The notes under the pieces were generated by a model. It saw only the letters and a list, made by a program, of their open reading frames with translations, was not told where the DNA came from and searched no databases. A stretch of DNA of 61,835 nt from UBA1413 sp964461455 (lineage in GTDB: Bacteria; Bacteroidota; Bacteroidia; Bacteroidales; Prolixibacteraceae), in assembly GCA_964461455.1 (NCBI GenBank), contig CAYWUJ010000012.1, positions 1 through 61,835 of the forward strand, written 5' to 3'. The first letter of the stretch is position 1. Every line of letters begins with the position of its first letter. The position numbers and the translations under genes were made by a program. Shown here in pieces: positions 1 through 8,402 of the stretch.

Positions 1-855
1 ATCTTCGCCGGTTTCTTGTGGCTGGGCAACAGCATTCCGGAGGGATGGAAGGTGGCAGGCATGCTCGTGGGGGTTTACACCGGAGGTACTCCCAACCTCG
101 TAGCCATCGCCACTGCGCTGAAAGTCTCCCCTACCGTTTTCATACTGACCAACACCTACGACATGGTACTGAGTGCTTTTGTCCTGATTTTCCTGATGAC
201 CGGTGCCCAGAGACTGTTCAATCTCTTCCTCATTCACTTTTCTGATACCAAAAAGCACAAGGCTGTATGCAAGGTCATTAAGGAAACCGAAGGCGTCGAC
301 AACTACCTGGGAATGCTCTCCTGGAAATCGTTCACACCACTGCTCTCTGCCGTGGGAATTTCCATAGCCATCGTGGCGGCCAGCTACGGTGCGGGACTCC
401 TGGTTCCCAAGGAGATTCAGACCACCGTCATCATCCTGACGCTGACTACTCTTGGATTGCTGGCCTCATTGGTCAAAAAGATCAACACCATTGAACACAC
501 CTTCCAACTGGGAATGTACTTCATCATCGTCTTCTCGCTGGTCATCGCCTCCATGGCCGACCTCAGGGCCATGTTCAGCATCGAATTCCTGAACCTCTTC
601 CTCTTCGTGGCCGTCGCCGTTTTCGGCTCGATCATCATCCATGTGGGGCTTTCAAAGATTTTTAAGGCGGACACCGATACCACGATCATCACCATCACCG
701 CACTTACCTTTTCGCCACCCTTTATCCCTGCGGTCGCAGCTTCCATCCGGAACAAGGAGGTTATCCTGACCGGCATCGCGAACGGACTGATCGGTTATGC
801 CATCGGCAATTACCTGGGGGTCTCCATTGCTTATATTCTCAAGGGGCTGATGTAA
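1..855 (+). CDS. DUF819 family integral membrane protein, 5' end cut off by the window
   Basis: The frame is open from the first base, so the gene begins upstream. The visible part is about 284 residues and is hydrophobic with many predicted membrane spans. It contains a GGTPNL motif near the start and a second conserved stretch near the C terminus, FSPPFIPAVAAS. Both are what I recall of the DUF819 (YjcL-like) family, inner-membrane proteins of unknown substrate that look like two-fold repeated transporters. It ends TAA 6 bases before the stop codon of the converging lipoprotein gene at 862. Family assignment is fairly secure; function is not known. Confidence 0.8.
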   Translation: MFAGFLWLGNSIPEGWKVAGMLVGVYTGGTPNLVAIATALKVSPTVFILTNTYDMVLSAFVLIFLMTGAQRLFNLFLIHFSDTKKHKAVCKVIKETEGVDNYLGMLSWKSFTPLLSAVGISIAIVAASYGAGLLVPKEIQTTVIILTLTTLGLLASLVKKINTIEHTFQLGMYFIIVFSLVIASMADLRAMFSIEFLNLFLFVAVAVFGSIIIHVGLSKIFKADTDTTIITITALTFSPPFIPAVAASIRNKEVILTGIANGLIGYAIGNYLGVSIAYILKGLM

Positions 856-861
856 AAAAAC

Positions 862-2313
862 CTATCCTGTGATCTTCTCAGGGAGTCCCCTGACCAAAAC
901 CGGTTTCTTTTCATGGACCACCGGGAAGAAGAACTCAGCAGGAGTGATGCCGCACTCATCGATCATCTGCAGGCTGTACTCCAGCTGTCCCAGGTCAGCA
1001 GCAGCATTGTTGGTCCCCAGCGAAAATTTCAGTCCGGCCTCCCGGGCTGCCCTGATGATGGCGGCTGAGGGAACCTGGTACCGCGCGTTGATTTCCAGGG
1101 CCACGTTGTTATCCCTGAGTACCCTGATCACCCTTTCCACCCTTGCCGGGGTCCACAACAGGTCATAGCGGGGCATCAGGGCATCGGGCAGAAGCGTGGG
1201 ATTGACATAAATATCCACGGGTTCCTGCGACATGATCGCCTCAATCCTGGCCACCAGCTGGTCCATGAACTTCTCCTCATCCTCCACCCATACCTCTTCG
1301 GGAATCCACAGGCGGTTTCTCCTCCCCTGGTCATCGGTAAAGGTGAGGGCATCGGTAAAGACATAATCAAATTTCGCCACCGCTTCAGGAGAGAAAAGGG
1401 TGATCCACTCCCTCCCCTCGGCCTGCATGCCCCTGAAAATCGGCTTTCCCCTTACGGTATCCATATAGGCGGCCAGAGAGACATCATCGGTCACCGGGAA
1501 TTTAAGCCCGCAATTCGGGGCAATGCCATAGTTGATCCCCAGCCTCTGGGAATTCTCAATGGCCTCTTCAATAGTCAGCCCTCCTTTCAGGTGGATATGA
1601 TAGTCGATCAGCGGGAAATTGGCTTCCATCAGCCGGGTGACCCGGGCATCCCAGGCTTCGTCGACCTTCAGGGGAACCACTTCCCCGGCGGGGAGGACCT
1701 TTACCTTCAGAGATCTCATTTTTACCGTTCCGGAAGTATGACGCACCGCAAAGGTTCCCGACGAAAATAGTCTGCCGCCCGTGGCAGCACTCCTCCAGGG
1801 CTGGAGAGGCTGGACATATTCCATCACCCTCACCCCGTTGACAAAGGTCTCGGCCTGATTTCCGGAGACCCTGACCGTCAGGGTGAACCACTCCCCGTCT
1901 TCTGCCATGGGGAAATAAAGGTGCCTGATGCCTGCCAGGCTTCCGGTTTTCATGGCCCGTGCAGGATCCCCGTTCTGCTCCGGGGAATTGCCAATGATCA
2001 CGCCATAGCCCTGTTGCGCAGAAATGGCAGCAGGCTGTGACTGGTGAAACAAAAGTTCGGCAAACGATCCCGGGGCCGTCATCACCTCCGCTTCCAGAAC
2101 AAAGTCCCGGTACTCCTTTCCTCCGTCAAAAACCAGGGTGCCCGCTGTGCCGGAACAAACCAGACTGCCCTCTTCCCAACTGAAAGTGGCGGAACTCTCC
2201 TGTGCAGTCCAACGGCTCTCCTTATCCAGTAACGAATCCCATTTCTCCTGTTGCGGCTGACAGGAAACCCACACAACGGCCATGACCAGCACAGCCCAAA
2301 TCAATTTTTGCAT
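862..2313 (-). CDS. Lipoprotein with DUF1080 domain fused to a PHP-like domain
   Basis: 483 residues. The N terminus is a hydrophobic signal ending in Cys18, so it is probably a lipoprotein. Residues about 35-205 look like a DUF1080 (3-keto-disaccharide hydrolase/LamG-like jelly roll) domain, with typical patches such as GEWFTLTVRVSGNQ and VNGVRVMEY. From about residue 233 the protein changes to a PHP-type metal-dependent fold starting DYHIHLKGG, with the D-x-H-x-H first metal motif. Later PHP motifs look degenerate: the usual TDH is replaced by PNCG, and the usual G-[ST]-D-x-H near the end reads GTNNAA. Metal-dependent hydrolysis is therefore uncertain. It may act on sugars or glycosides at the cell surface. 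It is transcribed away from the TonB cluster, with a 48-base gap to the HMA gene. Confidence 0.75.
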   Translation of the reverse strand: MQKLIWAVLVMAVVWVSCQPQQEKWDSLLDKESRWTAQESSATFSWEEGSLVCSGTAGTLVFDGGKEYRDFVLEAEVMTAPGSFAELLFHQSQPAAISAQQGYGVIIGNSPEQNGDPARAMKTGSLAGIRHLYFPMAEDGEWFTLTVRVSGNQAETFVNGVRVMEYVQPLQPWRSAATGGRLFSSGTFAVRHTSGTVKMRSLKVKVLPAGEVVPLKVDEAWDARVTRLMEANFPLIDYHIHLKGGLTIEEAIENSQRLGINYGIAPNCGLKFPVTDDVSLAAYMDTVRGKPIFRGMQAEGREWITLFSPEAVAKFDYVFTDALTFTDDQGRRNRLWIPEEVWVEDEEKFMDQLVARIEAIMSQEPVDIYVNPTLLPDALMPRYDLLWTPARVERVIRVLRDNNVALEINARYQVPSAAIIRAAREAGLKFSLGTNNAAADLGQLEYSLQMIDECGITPAEFFFPVVHEKKPVLVRGLPEKITG

Positions 2314-2361
2314 CAGATATGGTTTTAGCTCCCTAAAGTAAGCAAAAAATCAGGACACCTG

Positions 2362-2721
2362 TCAGTGTTTATGCTCTTCCTGAGAAGCTTCCTTTCCTTC
2401 CTCTGGAATAAGCAAACGGTCGTATTCCTCAGAGGTGATTTTTCCGGCGGTGTATCCCTTTTTCTCTATGGCTTTTGCCAGCGATTCCCCTGAGCTCTTC
2501 CGCGGGTCAAAGACCACCTTCACCGTGTTGGAGACATGATCCACCTTGAGATCTTTCACGCCCTTCTCAAAACGAAGATGTTCAAAAAGACTCTTTTCGC
2601 AGGCGGCACAGTGCATATTGCTTTTAAACCACACCGTGGAACTTCTCTTCTCCTGTGCGGCGGCGCCGCTGGCCATGGCGACCAAGGCCACTATGGCCAT
2701 AAAAAATGCTATCCGTTTCAT
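2362..2721 (-). CDS. Exported heavy-metal-associated (HMA) domain protein
   Basis: 119 residues from ATG at 2721; a TTG three codons upstream is possible but less likely. Residues 1-23 are a signal peptide ending ...ASGAAAQ. The rest is one ferredoxin-like HMA domain with the metal-binding core MHCAACEKS (M-x-C-x-x-C type) and the later KKGYTAG loop. A His/Glu-rich tail ends EEHKH. The family binds Cu(I) or similar soft metals and passes them between partners. Its position, last in a minus-strand cluster behind a TonB receptor and a Cys/His-rich exported protein, supports a periplasmic metal-trafficking role. Which metal is not shown by the sequence. Confidence 0.85.
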   Translation of the reverse strand: MKRIAFFMAIVALVAMASGAAAQEKRSSTVWFKSNMHCAACEKSLFEHLRFEKGVKDLKVDHVSNTVKVVFDPRKSSGESLAKAIEKKGYTAGKITSEEYDRLLIPEEGKEASQEEHKH

Positions 2722-2748
2722 AAAACTCAATTTTTGAAATTGTTGTTA

Positions 2749-4971
2749 TCAATTGTAGTTCATAGTAAACCTGATTCCCAGGTGAATCCGGCGTCCCATC
2801 ACCGGGCCCCAGATGTTGGTGGCGTCAAACCCGGGCCCGTAAGGATCGGAGGCTCCCAGGACAGGGGTATCCTGCATGAATCCGGTAAGGTTTTCAGCGC
2901 CGGCATAGATGCTCCAATATCTGAAATAGCGGGTGATCTGGGCGTTCATTACCGTATAAGCCGGAAACCCGGCAGGCAGGGAACCGTAGTAGATGTCACC
3001 GCCTGCATATCGGGCCCCGGGCAACCGGCCTCCCCCGTTCAGCTGAAGGGTATAGTCAAACATCCACTTTTTCAGGTTGGTGGTATAGTTGACCGTGAAA
3101 AGCCCCTTATAGCGGCTGGTATAGGGTTTTTCGAGGAGCTGCCCTCCAATGGTCTGTTTAACATCGTTATGCCGCCAGGCCAGGGTCACGTCAAGGTTAC
3201 GGATCACCGGGTACCTCACGTCAACCTGCAGGCTGTTCGCATAGGACTTCCCGTCGAGGGGTTTCAGCAATATCTCCGTGGCCGAAGATTCCCGGTCGAC
3301 CACCAGTTGCCTGATAAAATCGGTGCGGTAAAACTCTGCGGAAATCTGGAGGTCCCTTTCCCACAGTCTGTAATTCTGAATCAGGCTGATCCCGTAGTTC
3401 CAGGCCTCTTCCTGCAGGACTTCTTCAAAGTCCAGCGACCGGTACCCCGAGAGGAAATGGCTGTTTTCGGCCAGAACGTTAGCCGTGCGGAATCCTTTGC
3501 CGGCACTGGCCCTGATGGTAAAACGCGGATCGGGCTGAAAACGGAAATGGGCGCGTGGAGTGACAAAACTCCCGAAGAGGTTGTGGTCATCGCCTCTGAT
3601 CCCCACCATGGCCGTCAGCTTTTCCGAAGGCTTCCAGGTGTACTCGGCGAAAACCCCCGGAACCGACTCATGGCGGTTCATCTGGCGGGCATTGAAGAGC
3701 TCATCGAAGGCATCATAGAAATAGCTGACCCCGGCATTCAAAACATGGCGGGCAGCCACATCGAGGTCCCGGGTCCACACCAGGTTGGCATATACCCTGT
3801 TTTCACGGGCGTCGAAATTGTTTAACCCGTAGGAAGAGGCCAAATCATGGACCACCACATTGGAAAGCAGAGCCAGGGCCGTATGCTGTGAAGGCCACAC
3901 ATATCCCACCTTGAAAACCCCCTCTCCCAGGTTATTCAGGATTCCCGTTTTGTAAGGAAGTTCCTGATGGGCAGGCTCCCCCTTCAATAGTCCGGTTTCC
4001 CCGCCATAGCGCTGGTCGGTCAGAAAGCGGATGGCCCCATGCACCATCAGTCCGTTGTGGTCATTGTATTTCCAGGTATTGTAAAGATGGAACTGCCGCG
4101 TGAGCGGATGATCCAGGAACCCGTCATGGTTGTGGTCCAGCCTCCGGGAGAGATCCTCCCCATGGAAAAACAGGCCGGTGGTCAGCTTATCCCCGCGAAA
4201 ACGGAAATTTTTATTGGCATTGAACTCCACCTTGCCCTCGGCACTGGCAAAGGCGTTGAGATGAAGGTTCTCTTCGCTGTCGGGTTTCTTGAAGTTGACA
4301 TTGATCTGTCCGGTCACCGACTCATAGCCGTTGACCACAGAGGCGGTCCCCTTGGAAACCTGTATCGACTCCATCCAGGGGCCCGGAATGTAGGTCAGAC
4401 CAAATCCGGTGGCCAGGCCCCGGAAATTGGGGATATTCTCGGTCTGCAGCTGGGAATAGACACCGTCGAGGCCCAGCAACCTGATCTGCTTGGCCCCGGT
4501 CACTGCATCATTATAACTGACATCGACCGAGGGATTGGTCTCAAAACTCTCGGCCAGATTGCAACAGGCCGCCTTGTGAAGCTCCGCCCCCCCGATCCTT
4601 TCGGTGTGCACCGGATCGATGGTGGAGAGGTAGACCCCGCGGTCCTTGACGGCTACCGTCACCTCCCCGATTTCCAGGTTGGGCTCCAGCACGACCTCCA
4701 AAGGATCATCATCATGCACATGAACCTTACGGGTTTCATAACCCACAAAACTGAAAACCAGCATATGCTGACCGCTTCTTCTCCTGAGGGCAAACCCCCC
4801 ATCCTCACCGGTCACCGTTCCCTGACGACTGTTCTCCCAGTAAACATTGACCCCGGGCAGGGTCTGCTTCTCCCCGTTGTCCAGTCCCGATACCACACCG
4901 GTAACCTCCTGCGAAAACAGAACCGTGGGGAAAGCCCATAGCAGACATAATAAAAACAATGATCTCATCAC
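2749..4971 (-). CDS. TonB-dependent outer-membrane receptor, probably metal-linked
   Basis: 740 residues. Signal peptide 1-20 (ends VLFSQ), then a carboxypeptidase D regulatory-like beta-sandwich (about 22-105), a plug domain (about 110-230) and a beta-barrel ending in an aromatic-rich strand. The plug contains HKAACCNLAESFETNPS and GAKQIRLLGLDG. These belong to a Bacteroidota receptor subfamily that I recall sitting beside HMA and Cys/His-rich proteins, which is the arrangement here. Such receptors import substrates across the outer membrane using TonB energy. There is no SusD partner, so glycan uptake is unlikely. The downstream HMA gene starts 27 bases after this stop codon and the upstream Cys/His-rich gene ends 48 bases before its start, so the three probably form one transcript. 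Confidence 0.88.
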   Translation of the reverse strand: MMRSLFLLCLLWAFPTVLFSQEVTGVVSGLDNGEKQTLPGVNVYWENSRQGTVTGEDGGFALRRRSGQHMLVFSFVGYETRKVHVHDDDPLEVVLEPNLEIGEVTVAVKDRGVYLSTIDPVHTERIGGAELHKAACCNLAESFETNPSVDVSYNDAVTGAKQIRLLGLDGVYSQLQTENIPNFRGLATGFGLTYIPGPWMESIQVSKGTASVVNGYESVTGQINVNFKKPDSEENLHLNAFASAEGKVEFNANKNFRFRGDKLTTGLFFHGEDLSRRLDHNHDGFLDHPLTRQFHLYNTWKYNDHNGLMVHGAIRFLTDQRYGGETGLLKGEPAHQELPYKTGILNNLGEGVFKVGYVWPSQHTALALLSNVVVHDLASSYGLNNFDARENRVYANLVWTRDLDVAARHVLNAGVSYFYDAFDELFNARQMNRHESVPGVFAEYTWKPSEKLTAMVGIRGDDHNLFGSFVTPRAHFRFQPDPRFTIRASAGKGFRTANVLAENSHFLSGYRSLDFEEVLQEEAWNYGISLIQNYRLWERDLQISAEFYRTDFIRQLVVDRESSATEILLKPLDGKSYANSLQVDVRYPVIRNLDVTLAWRHNDVKQTIGGQLLEKPYTSRYKGLFTVNYTTNLKKWMFDYTLQLNGGGRLPGARYAGGDIYYGSLPAGFPAYTVMNAQITRYFRYWSIYAGAENLTGFMQDTPVLGASDPYGPGFDATNIWGPVMGRRIHLGIRFTMNYN

Positions 4972-5019
4972 TTATGATTTAAGAATTTCAAAAAAAGGAT
5001 TCTGCTGAAACTGCTTATA

Positions 5020-5517
5020 TCAGATGAGACCGGGGATTTTGGGCTGACAAATTATATGGATGATATCGGTTCCGGGGGTCACCACAGGGGGTTCCCCGGG
5101 AGGAAGGACCACGGATTGCAACGCCCGAAGATCGGGGGATTCGGGGGCAAGGATTCCGGGAAGAAGAAAAGGAACCGTTTCCAGGGCTCTGTACTGGTGT
5201 CCTGACTTGTCGCTTGTAAATTGCTGTTTGAGCTTGAAGAACTCCACACGCGGGGAGTGGCATCCGCAATCCTCTTCCGGGGAACTTTCTCCGGAAGTAT
5301 CCTGCGGCATGCAGCAGGCTTGCAGATCACCGGCATGGTCGCCGAAGAGATGTTCATGGTCGGCTTCCAGATCCTCACAGCTCTCAGGAAGCACAAACAG
5401 CGAGGTGACGTTCCGGCCGGTACAATGACAATGGGTGTGGAATACGACTACCCCCGATACCGATACCACAAACGGCAACAGGATCAGAACAGCCACTATT
5501 TTCCTCCATACCTTCAT
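5020..5517 (-). CDS. Small Cys/His-rich exported protein of the metal cluster
   Basis: 165 residues. An N-terminal hydrophobic segment (about residues 7-26) acts as signal or anchor and is followed at once by HTHCHC. Further Cys appear as ESCEDLEADHEH, ACCMPQ and DCGCHS, and a PP-rich patch (VLPPGEPP) lies near the C terminus. This order (H-x-H-C, CC, PP) resembles the small proteins called HYC_CC_PP in Bacteroidota genomes; that name is from memory and was not checked. The ligands suggest binding of copper, zinc or a similar ion. It is the first gene of the cluster with the TonB receptor and HMA protein, and a TAnnTTTG box sits 4 bases before its ATG. Confidence 0.7.
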   Translation of the reverse strand: MKVWRKIVAVLILLPFVVSVSGVVVFHTHCHCTGRNVTSLFVLPESCEDLEADHEHLFGDHAGDLQACCMPQDTSGESSPEEDCGCHSPRVEFFKLKQQFTSDKSGHQYRALETVPFLLPGILAPESPDLRALQSVVLPPGEPPVVTPGTDIIHIICQPKIPGLI

Positions 5518-5521
5518 ATCG

Positions 5522-5529
5522 CAAAAATA
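5522..5529 (-). promoter_or_regulatory. Promoter -7 box of the metal cluster
   Basis: TATTTTTG on the minus strand matches the Bacteroidota TAnnTTTG -7 element. Only CGAT separates it from the ATG at 5517, so transcription should start at or next to the start codon, giving a leaderless or nearly leaderless mRNA. No good -33 TTTG is seen at the expected distance. Confidence 0.5.
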
Positions 5530-5621
5530 AGATTAGAAAGTATGAATTGCTGTTAATAAAAAGTTAAACAGAATCCTTATCTGCGTAACAAGGGAGTTTT
5601 CAGGCCGGGTCCCTCCCGGAA

Positions 5622-7268
5622 TTAGAGGCCGAGCACCCCGGGTCCCTGTTCAAAGACGATGTCACGGGGAATTCCCGCCGCGGCGATCCTATCCAGATCC
5701 TTTTGGAGTTCCTCTCTGATGACCCCTTTTTCACGAATAAGGGCTTCCGCTTTCTCATAATCCCCGTCGCCCTGGATCTTCAGCACCTGTTCCGACAGGG
5801 TGAGCATGGCCTCCTTCATCTTTTCGAAGTCTACCCGGTAAGTTCCGGTGGCAGGGTCCTTTTCAATGGCTCCCGTTTCCTGGAAATAGTTGAACCTGAT
5901 CATGTTGGCCTTTCCATGCGCCGATGCCGCACCAAAGCGCACCGACCGGAAAATACCCGCCATGAAGGTCACAAAATTGTCCATCAGATCCTTGTCAGTG
6001 AACTCCCCCATCTCATTGAGCTGGTATACGCACCACAATCCCAGGATGTCGGCCTTGCTCTCTTCCAGGGAGGTGTATTGGTCGCGCAGGGCCTCCCTCA
6101 CGGTCGATTTCCCGTCGAGGGTCATTCCCATTCCCAGGCCATGGGCCACCTCATGGAACATGGTATTCTCAAAGAAGGCGTCAAACTTCACATGGTGGCG
6201 CTGCTCTTCAACCACCAGCTGCTCCGCAATGGGCACCAGGATTTTATCGAACTTGGCCTGCATGGCGTTTTTTAGCTGCAGTTTGCGGCTGCCCCTGGCG
6301 GCCTGCACCTTCTCATCATTGGGCAGGTTGATGGCAATGGTCTTGCTTCCCGCATTACAGTCGCCGGCATAGTAGACCACGTCGTAGACGTTCATGTCAG
6401 ACCCGCTTCCGGGCGTTTCACTCTTGTAGGCCTGGTCCACGGGCAGCGCTTTCTGCAGTGCAGGCAGTAAGGCGCTGTACTTTTCGAGCCTGCTGCTCCA
6501 CGCCCTGTCCCTGACCAGAATAAAAGCCTCATGGGCCGCCTTGTAGCCAAACAACTGGTCTTCGTATGTTTCAATAGGCCCAATGATGAAGTCGATGTTG
6601 TTGTCCTTCATCTCCATCCATAACATGTCACTCTCATAGTATTCGTCGGTGAGCAAGGCTTCGGCGCGGGCCGTCAGATAGCGCTGCAATCCGGGATCTT
6701 CGGCCAGCTCCGCCGCCTCCCGCAGCAGTCCGGCGGCACGGGTGATCTCCTCCCCGAAAGCCTCATGATAGGGCACAGCTTGGAGTCCCCCCTCCCCGGT
6801 GCGTCTTACCACCGTATACAAACTATTTTTCAGAGGTTCCTCCCAGGCTTCAAACTCCTCCCGGGTCATATCGGCAGGATAAAAACCCGCTCCGGCGGGT
6901 TTGGCCCCCACGCCCGGCACAAAAGGAAGGTTGTCACCCAGCCGTTCCCACGGACCATAATTGATATTCAGCATTTTGACCAGGTCGGGATGGGTCACCC
7001 CCCGCATCAGTTCCGCACGGTCGCCCCAGGCTTCCTGCCAGTATATGGCATCCATCAGCTCCGCCGCTTCAAACAGCAGGGGCAGCATGGCCTTCTCCTG
7101 GGCCGTAAGCCCTTCCAAAGGGGCCTCCAAACGAAAAGAGGCGTACTCCCCGGCCTTCCGGGTGATCATGTTCATATCCACTTCCGATTCCTTGATCAGG
7201 GACCCTTTTTCCTCCCCGCAGCCTCCCAAAAGGAGCACCAACAGGATAACGACCGGTTTTTGCATCAT
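5622..7268 (-). CDS. M49-like zinc peptidase lipoprotein (dipeptidyl-peptidase III family)
   Basis: 548 residues. A short signal ends LLLGGC, a good lipobox, so the protein is membrane-anchored. The zinc site is HEVAHGLG, with His372 and His376, and about 30 residues later EESKAD supplies the third ligand. This layout matches family M49, but canonical dipeptidyl-peptidase III has a hexapeptide HExxGH, whereas here it is the ordinary HExxH pentapeptide. A few bacterial M49 members are reported to have the short form. It probably releases dipeptides from peptides in the periplasm or at the surface. It has its own promoter with both boxes visible (7289-7320). Confidence 0.78.
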   Translation of the reverse strand: MMQKPVVILLVLLLGGCGEEKGSLIKESEVDMNMITRKAGEYASFRLEAPLEGLTAQEKAMLPLLFEAAELMDAIYWQEAWGDRAELMRGVTHPDLVKMLNINYGPWERLGDNLPFVPGVGAKPAGAGFYPADMTREEFEAWEEPLKNSLYTVVRRTGEGGLQAVPYHEAFGEEITRAAGLLREAAELAEDPGLQRYLTARAEALLTDEYYESDMLWMEMKDNNIDFIIGPIETYEDQLFGYKAAHEAFILVRDRAWSSRLEKYSALLPALQKALPVDQAYKSETPGSGSDMNVYDVVYYAGDCNAGSKTIAINLPNDEKVQAARGSRKLQLKNAMQAKFDKILVPIAEQLVVEEQRHHVKFDAFFENTMFHEVAHGLGMGMTLDGKSTVREALRDQYTSLEESKADILGLWCVYQLNEMGEFTDKDLMDNFVTFMAGIFRSVRFGAASAHGKANMIRFNYFQETGAIEKDPATGTYRVDFEKMKEAMLTLSEQVLKIQGDGDYEKAEALIREKGVIREELQKDLDRIAAAGIPRDIVFEQGPGVLGL

Positions 7269-7288
7269 TTCAGTTTATTATTATCCCT

Positions 7289-7320
7289 CAAAGCTACATA
7301 TTGACGCGAACAACTGCAAA
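7289..7320 (-). promoter_or_regulatory. Promoter of the M49-like peptidase gene
   Basis: On the minus strand TTTG (7320-7317), a 20-base spacer and TAGCTTTG (7296-7289) fit the Bacteroidota TTTG-N19/20-TAnnTTTG consensus. The start codon is 21 bases downstream of the -7 box. Confidence 0.6.
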
Positions 7321-7340
7321 TGCCGTGGTGCCCCGCAGGC

Positions 7341-7376
7341 AAAAAAAAAGCTGTCTCCGGGCACCGGGACAGCCTT
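7341..7376 (-). terminator. Rho-independent terminator after the TPR protein gene
   Basis: Read on the minus strand, GGCTGTCCCGG, loop TGC and CCGGAGACAGC form a strong GC-rich hairpin (GCTGTC/GACAGC and CCGG/CCGG with a bulged A), followed by nine T. It lies about 22 bases past the stop codon of the gene ending at 7398. Confidence 0.85.
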
Positions 7377-7397
7377 TTCCGTTATCGGCAGAAATCT

Positions 7398-8249
7398 CTA
7401 TTTCACACTTTCGATAGCTTCGAGAAGCTTCTGGGCGTTGGCATTGGCGGGATCCAGTTTAACGGCCTTCGCCAGGATCTCCGCGGCCCTGGCAAATTCA
7501 GCCTTGGCTTTGTCCACTTCAGCCTTATAGGCATCATCGTCGGTCTTCAGGGCTCCGTCGTTGACCTTTTTGTTGGCGGCATTCAGCACTTCCACGCCGT
7601 CCTTGTACAATTCGTTGCCTTCTACCACATACACCCCTGCGAGGGCTCCCGTGATCTTCGCGTTGGCCGGAAATTTCTCAGCACCTTCGGTCAGAGCTGC
7701 CTTATACTCCTCATCCTTGTCCATCTTTTTCAGGGCCATGGCTTTGTTCAGAAGGGCATCTTCCGCACGGAAACCTGCCTTATAGGCCTGGTCGAAATAA
7801 TTTACGGCCTTTTCAAAAGCTTCCAGACGATAGGCGGTAATGGCTGTATTGAGCAGCAGGGCACCCGCTTTCTCCTCCGACAATTCCAGCGATTTCTCGT
7901 AGCTGGCCAGGGCATTGGGATAATCTTTCATTTTGTTATACACCGACCCTTTGTATTCGTGACATTTGGCCACATTGGCACCAGCCTCGATCGCCTTGTC
8001 AAAATAACTCAGAGCTTCTTCGTTCTTCGTCGCCTGCATGGCAGCATACCCGATATTGAAATTTATGGCTTGATCGACCTGTACGTCACCCAGATTGGAC
8101 ATCGCCTTGTCATAAAGTTCAAAGGCCTCCAGGTACTTATTGGCTTTCATCGCCTCCTGGGCCTTATTGATCATCTCAGCGGCATCCTGGGCAAATGCCG
8201 CAACGGCAATGAAGGTAACTGCGAGCAGTAAAAAAGTTTTTTTCATCAT
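7398..8249 (-). CDS. Exported tetratricopeptide-repeat protein
   Basis: 283 residues from ATG at 8249; the next codon at 8246 is also ATG. Longer readings upstream lack a proper N terminus. The signal peptide is MMKKTFLLLAVTFIAVAAFA, ending before QDAAEM. The mature protein consists of TPR-like helical pairs (for example KAIEAGANVAKCHEYKGSVY and ALASYEKSLELSEEKAGALL), rich in Ala, Lys and Glu. TPRs mediate protein-protein contacts in the periplasm; no enzyme motif is seen. It is a single-gene unit: a TAAATTTG box lies upstream at 8313-8320 and a strong terminator follows. Confidence 0.8.
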   Translation of the reverse strand: MMKKTFLLLAVTFIAVAAFAQDAAEMINKAQEAMKANKYLEAFELYDKAMSNLGDVQVDQAINFNIGYAAMQATKNEEALSYFDKAIEAGANVAKCHEYKGSVYNKMKDYPNALASYEKSLELSEEKAGALLLNTAITAYRLEAFEKAVNYFDQAYKAGFRAEDALLNKAMALKKMDKDEEYKAALTEGAEKFPANAKITGALAGVYVVEGNELYKDGVEVLNAANKKVNDGALKTDDDAYKAEVDKAKAEFARAAEILAKAVKLDPANANAQKLLEAIESVK

Positions 8250-8312
8250 TTCTCGGTTTTTAAAATGTTTATTGTCAATAGAATTCTCACATAACCTGAA
8301 AACCAGGAGCGT

Positions 8313-8320
8313 CAAATTTA
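8313..8320 (-). promoter_or_regulatory. Promoter -7 box of the TPR protein gene
   Basis: TAAATTTG on the minus strand matches TAnnTTTG and lies about 63 bases before the ATG at 8249, giving a leader of roughly 55 bases. No clear -33 box is visible. Confidence 0.4.
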
Positions 8321-8402
8321 GTGATATTGAAATAAAAAACCACATTTTTTTTCTTCTCCTCTGATCTTCTCCTTTTAAAACACAAATAAAATGCCAGAAA
8401 TT

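Noticed and set aside
2536..3825. A 429-codon open frame opposite the HMA and TonB receptor genes
   Set aside because: Antisense to two well-supported genes and without family features.
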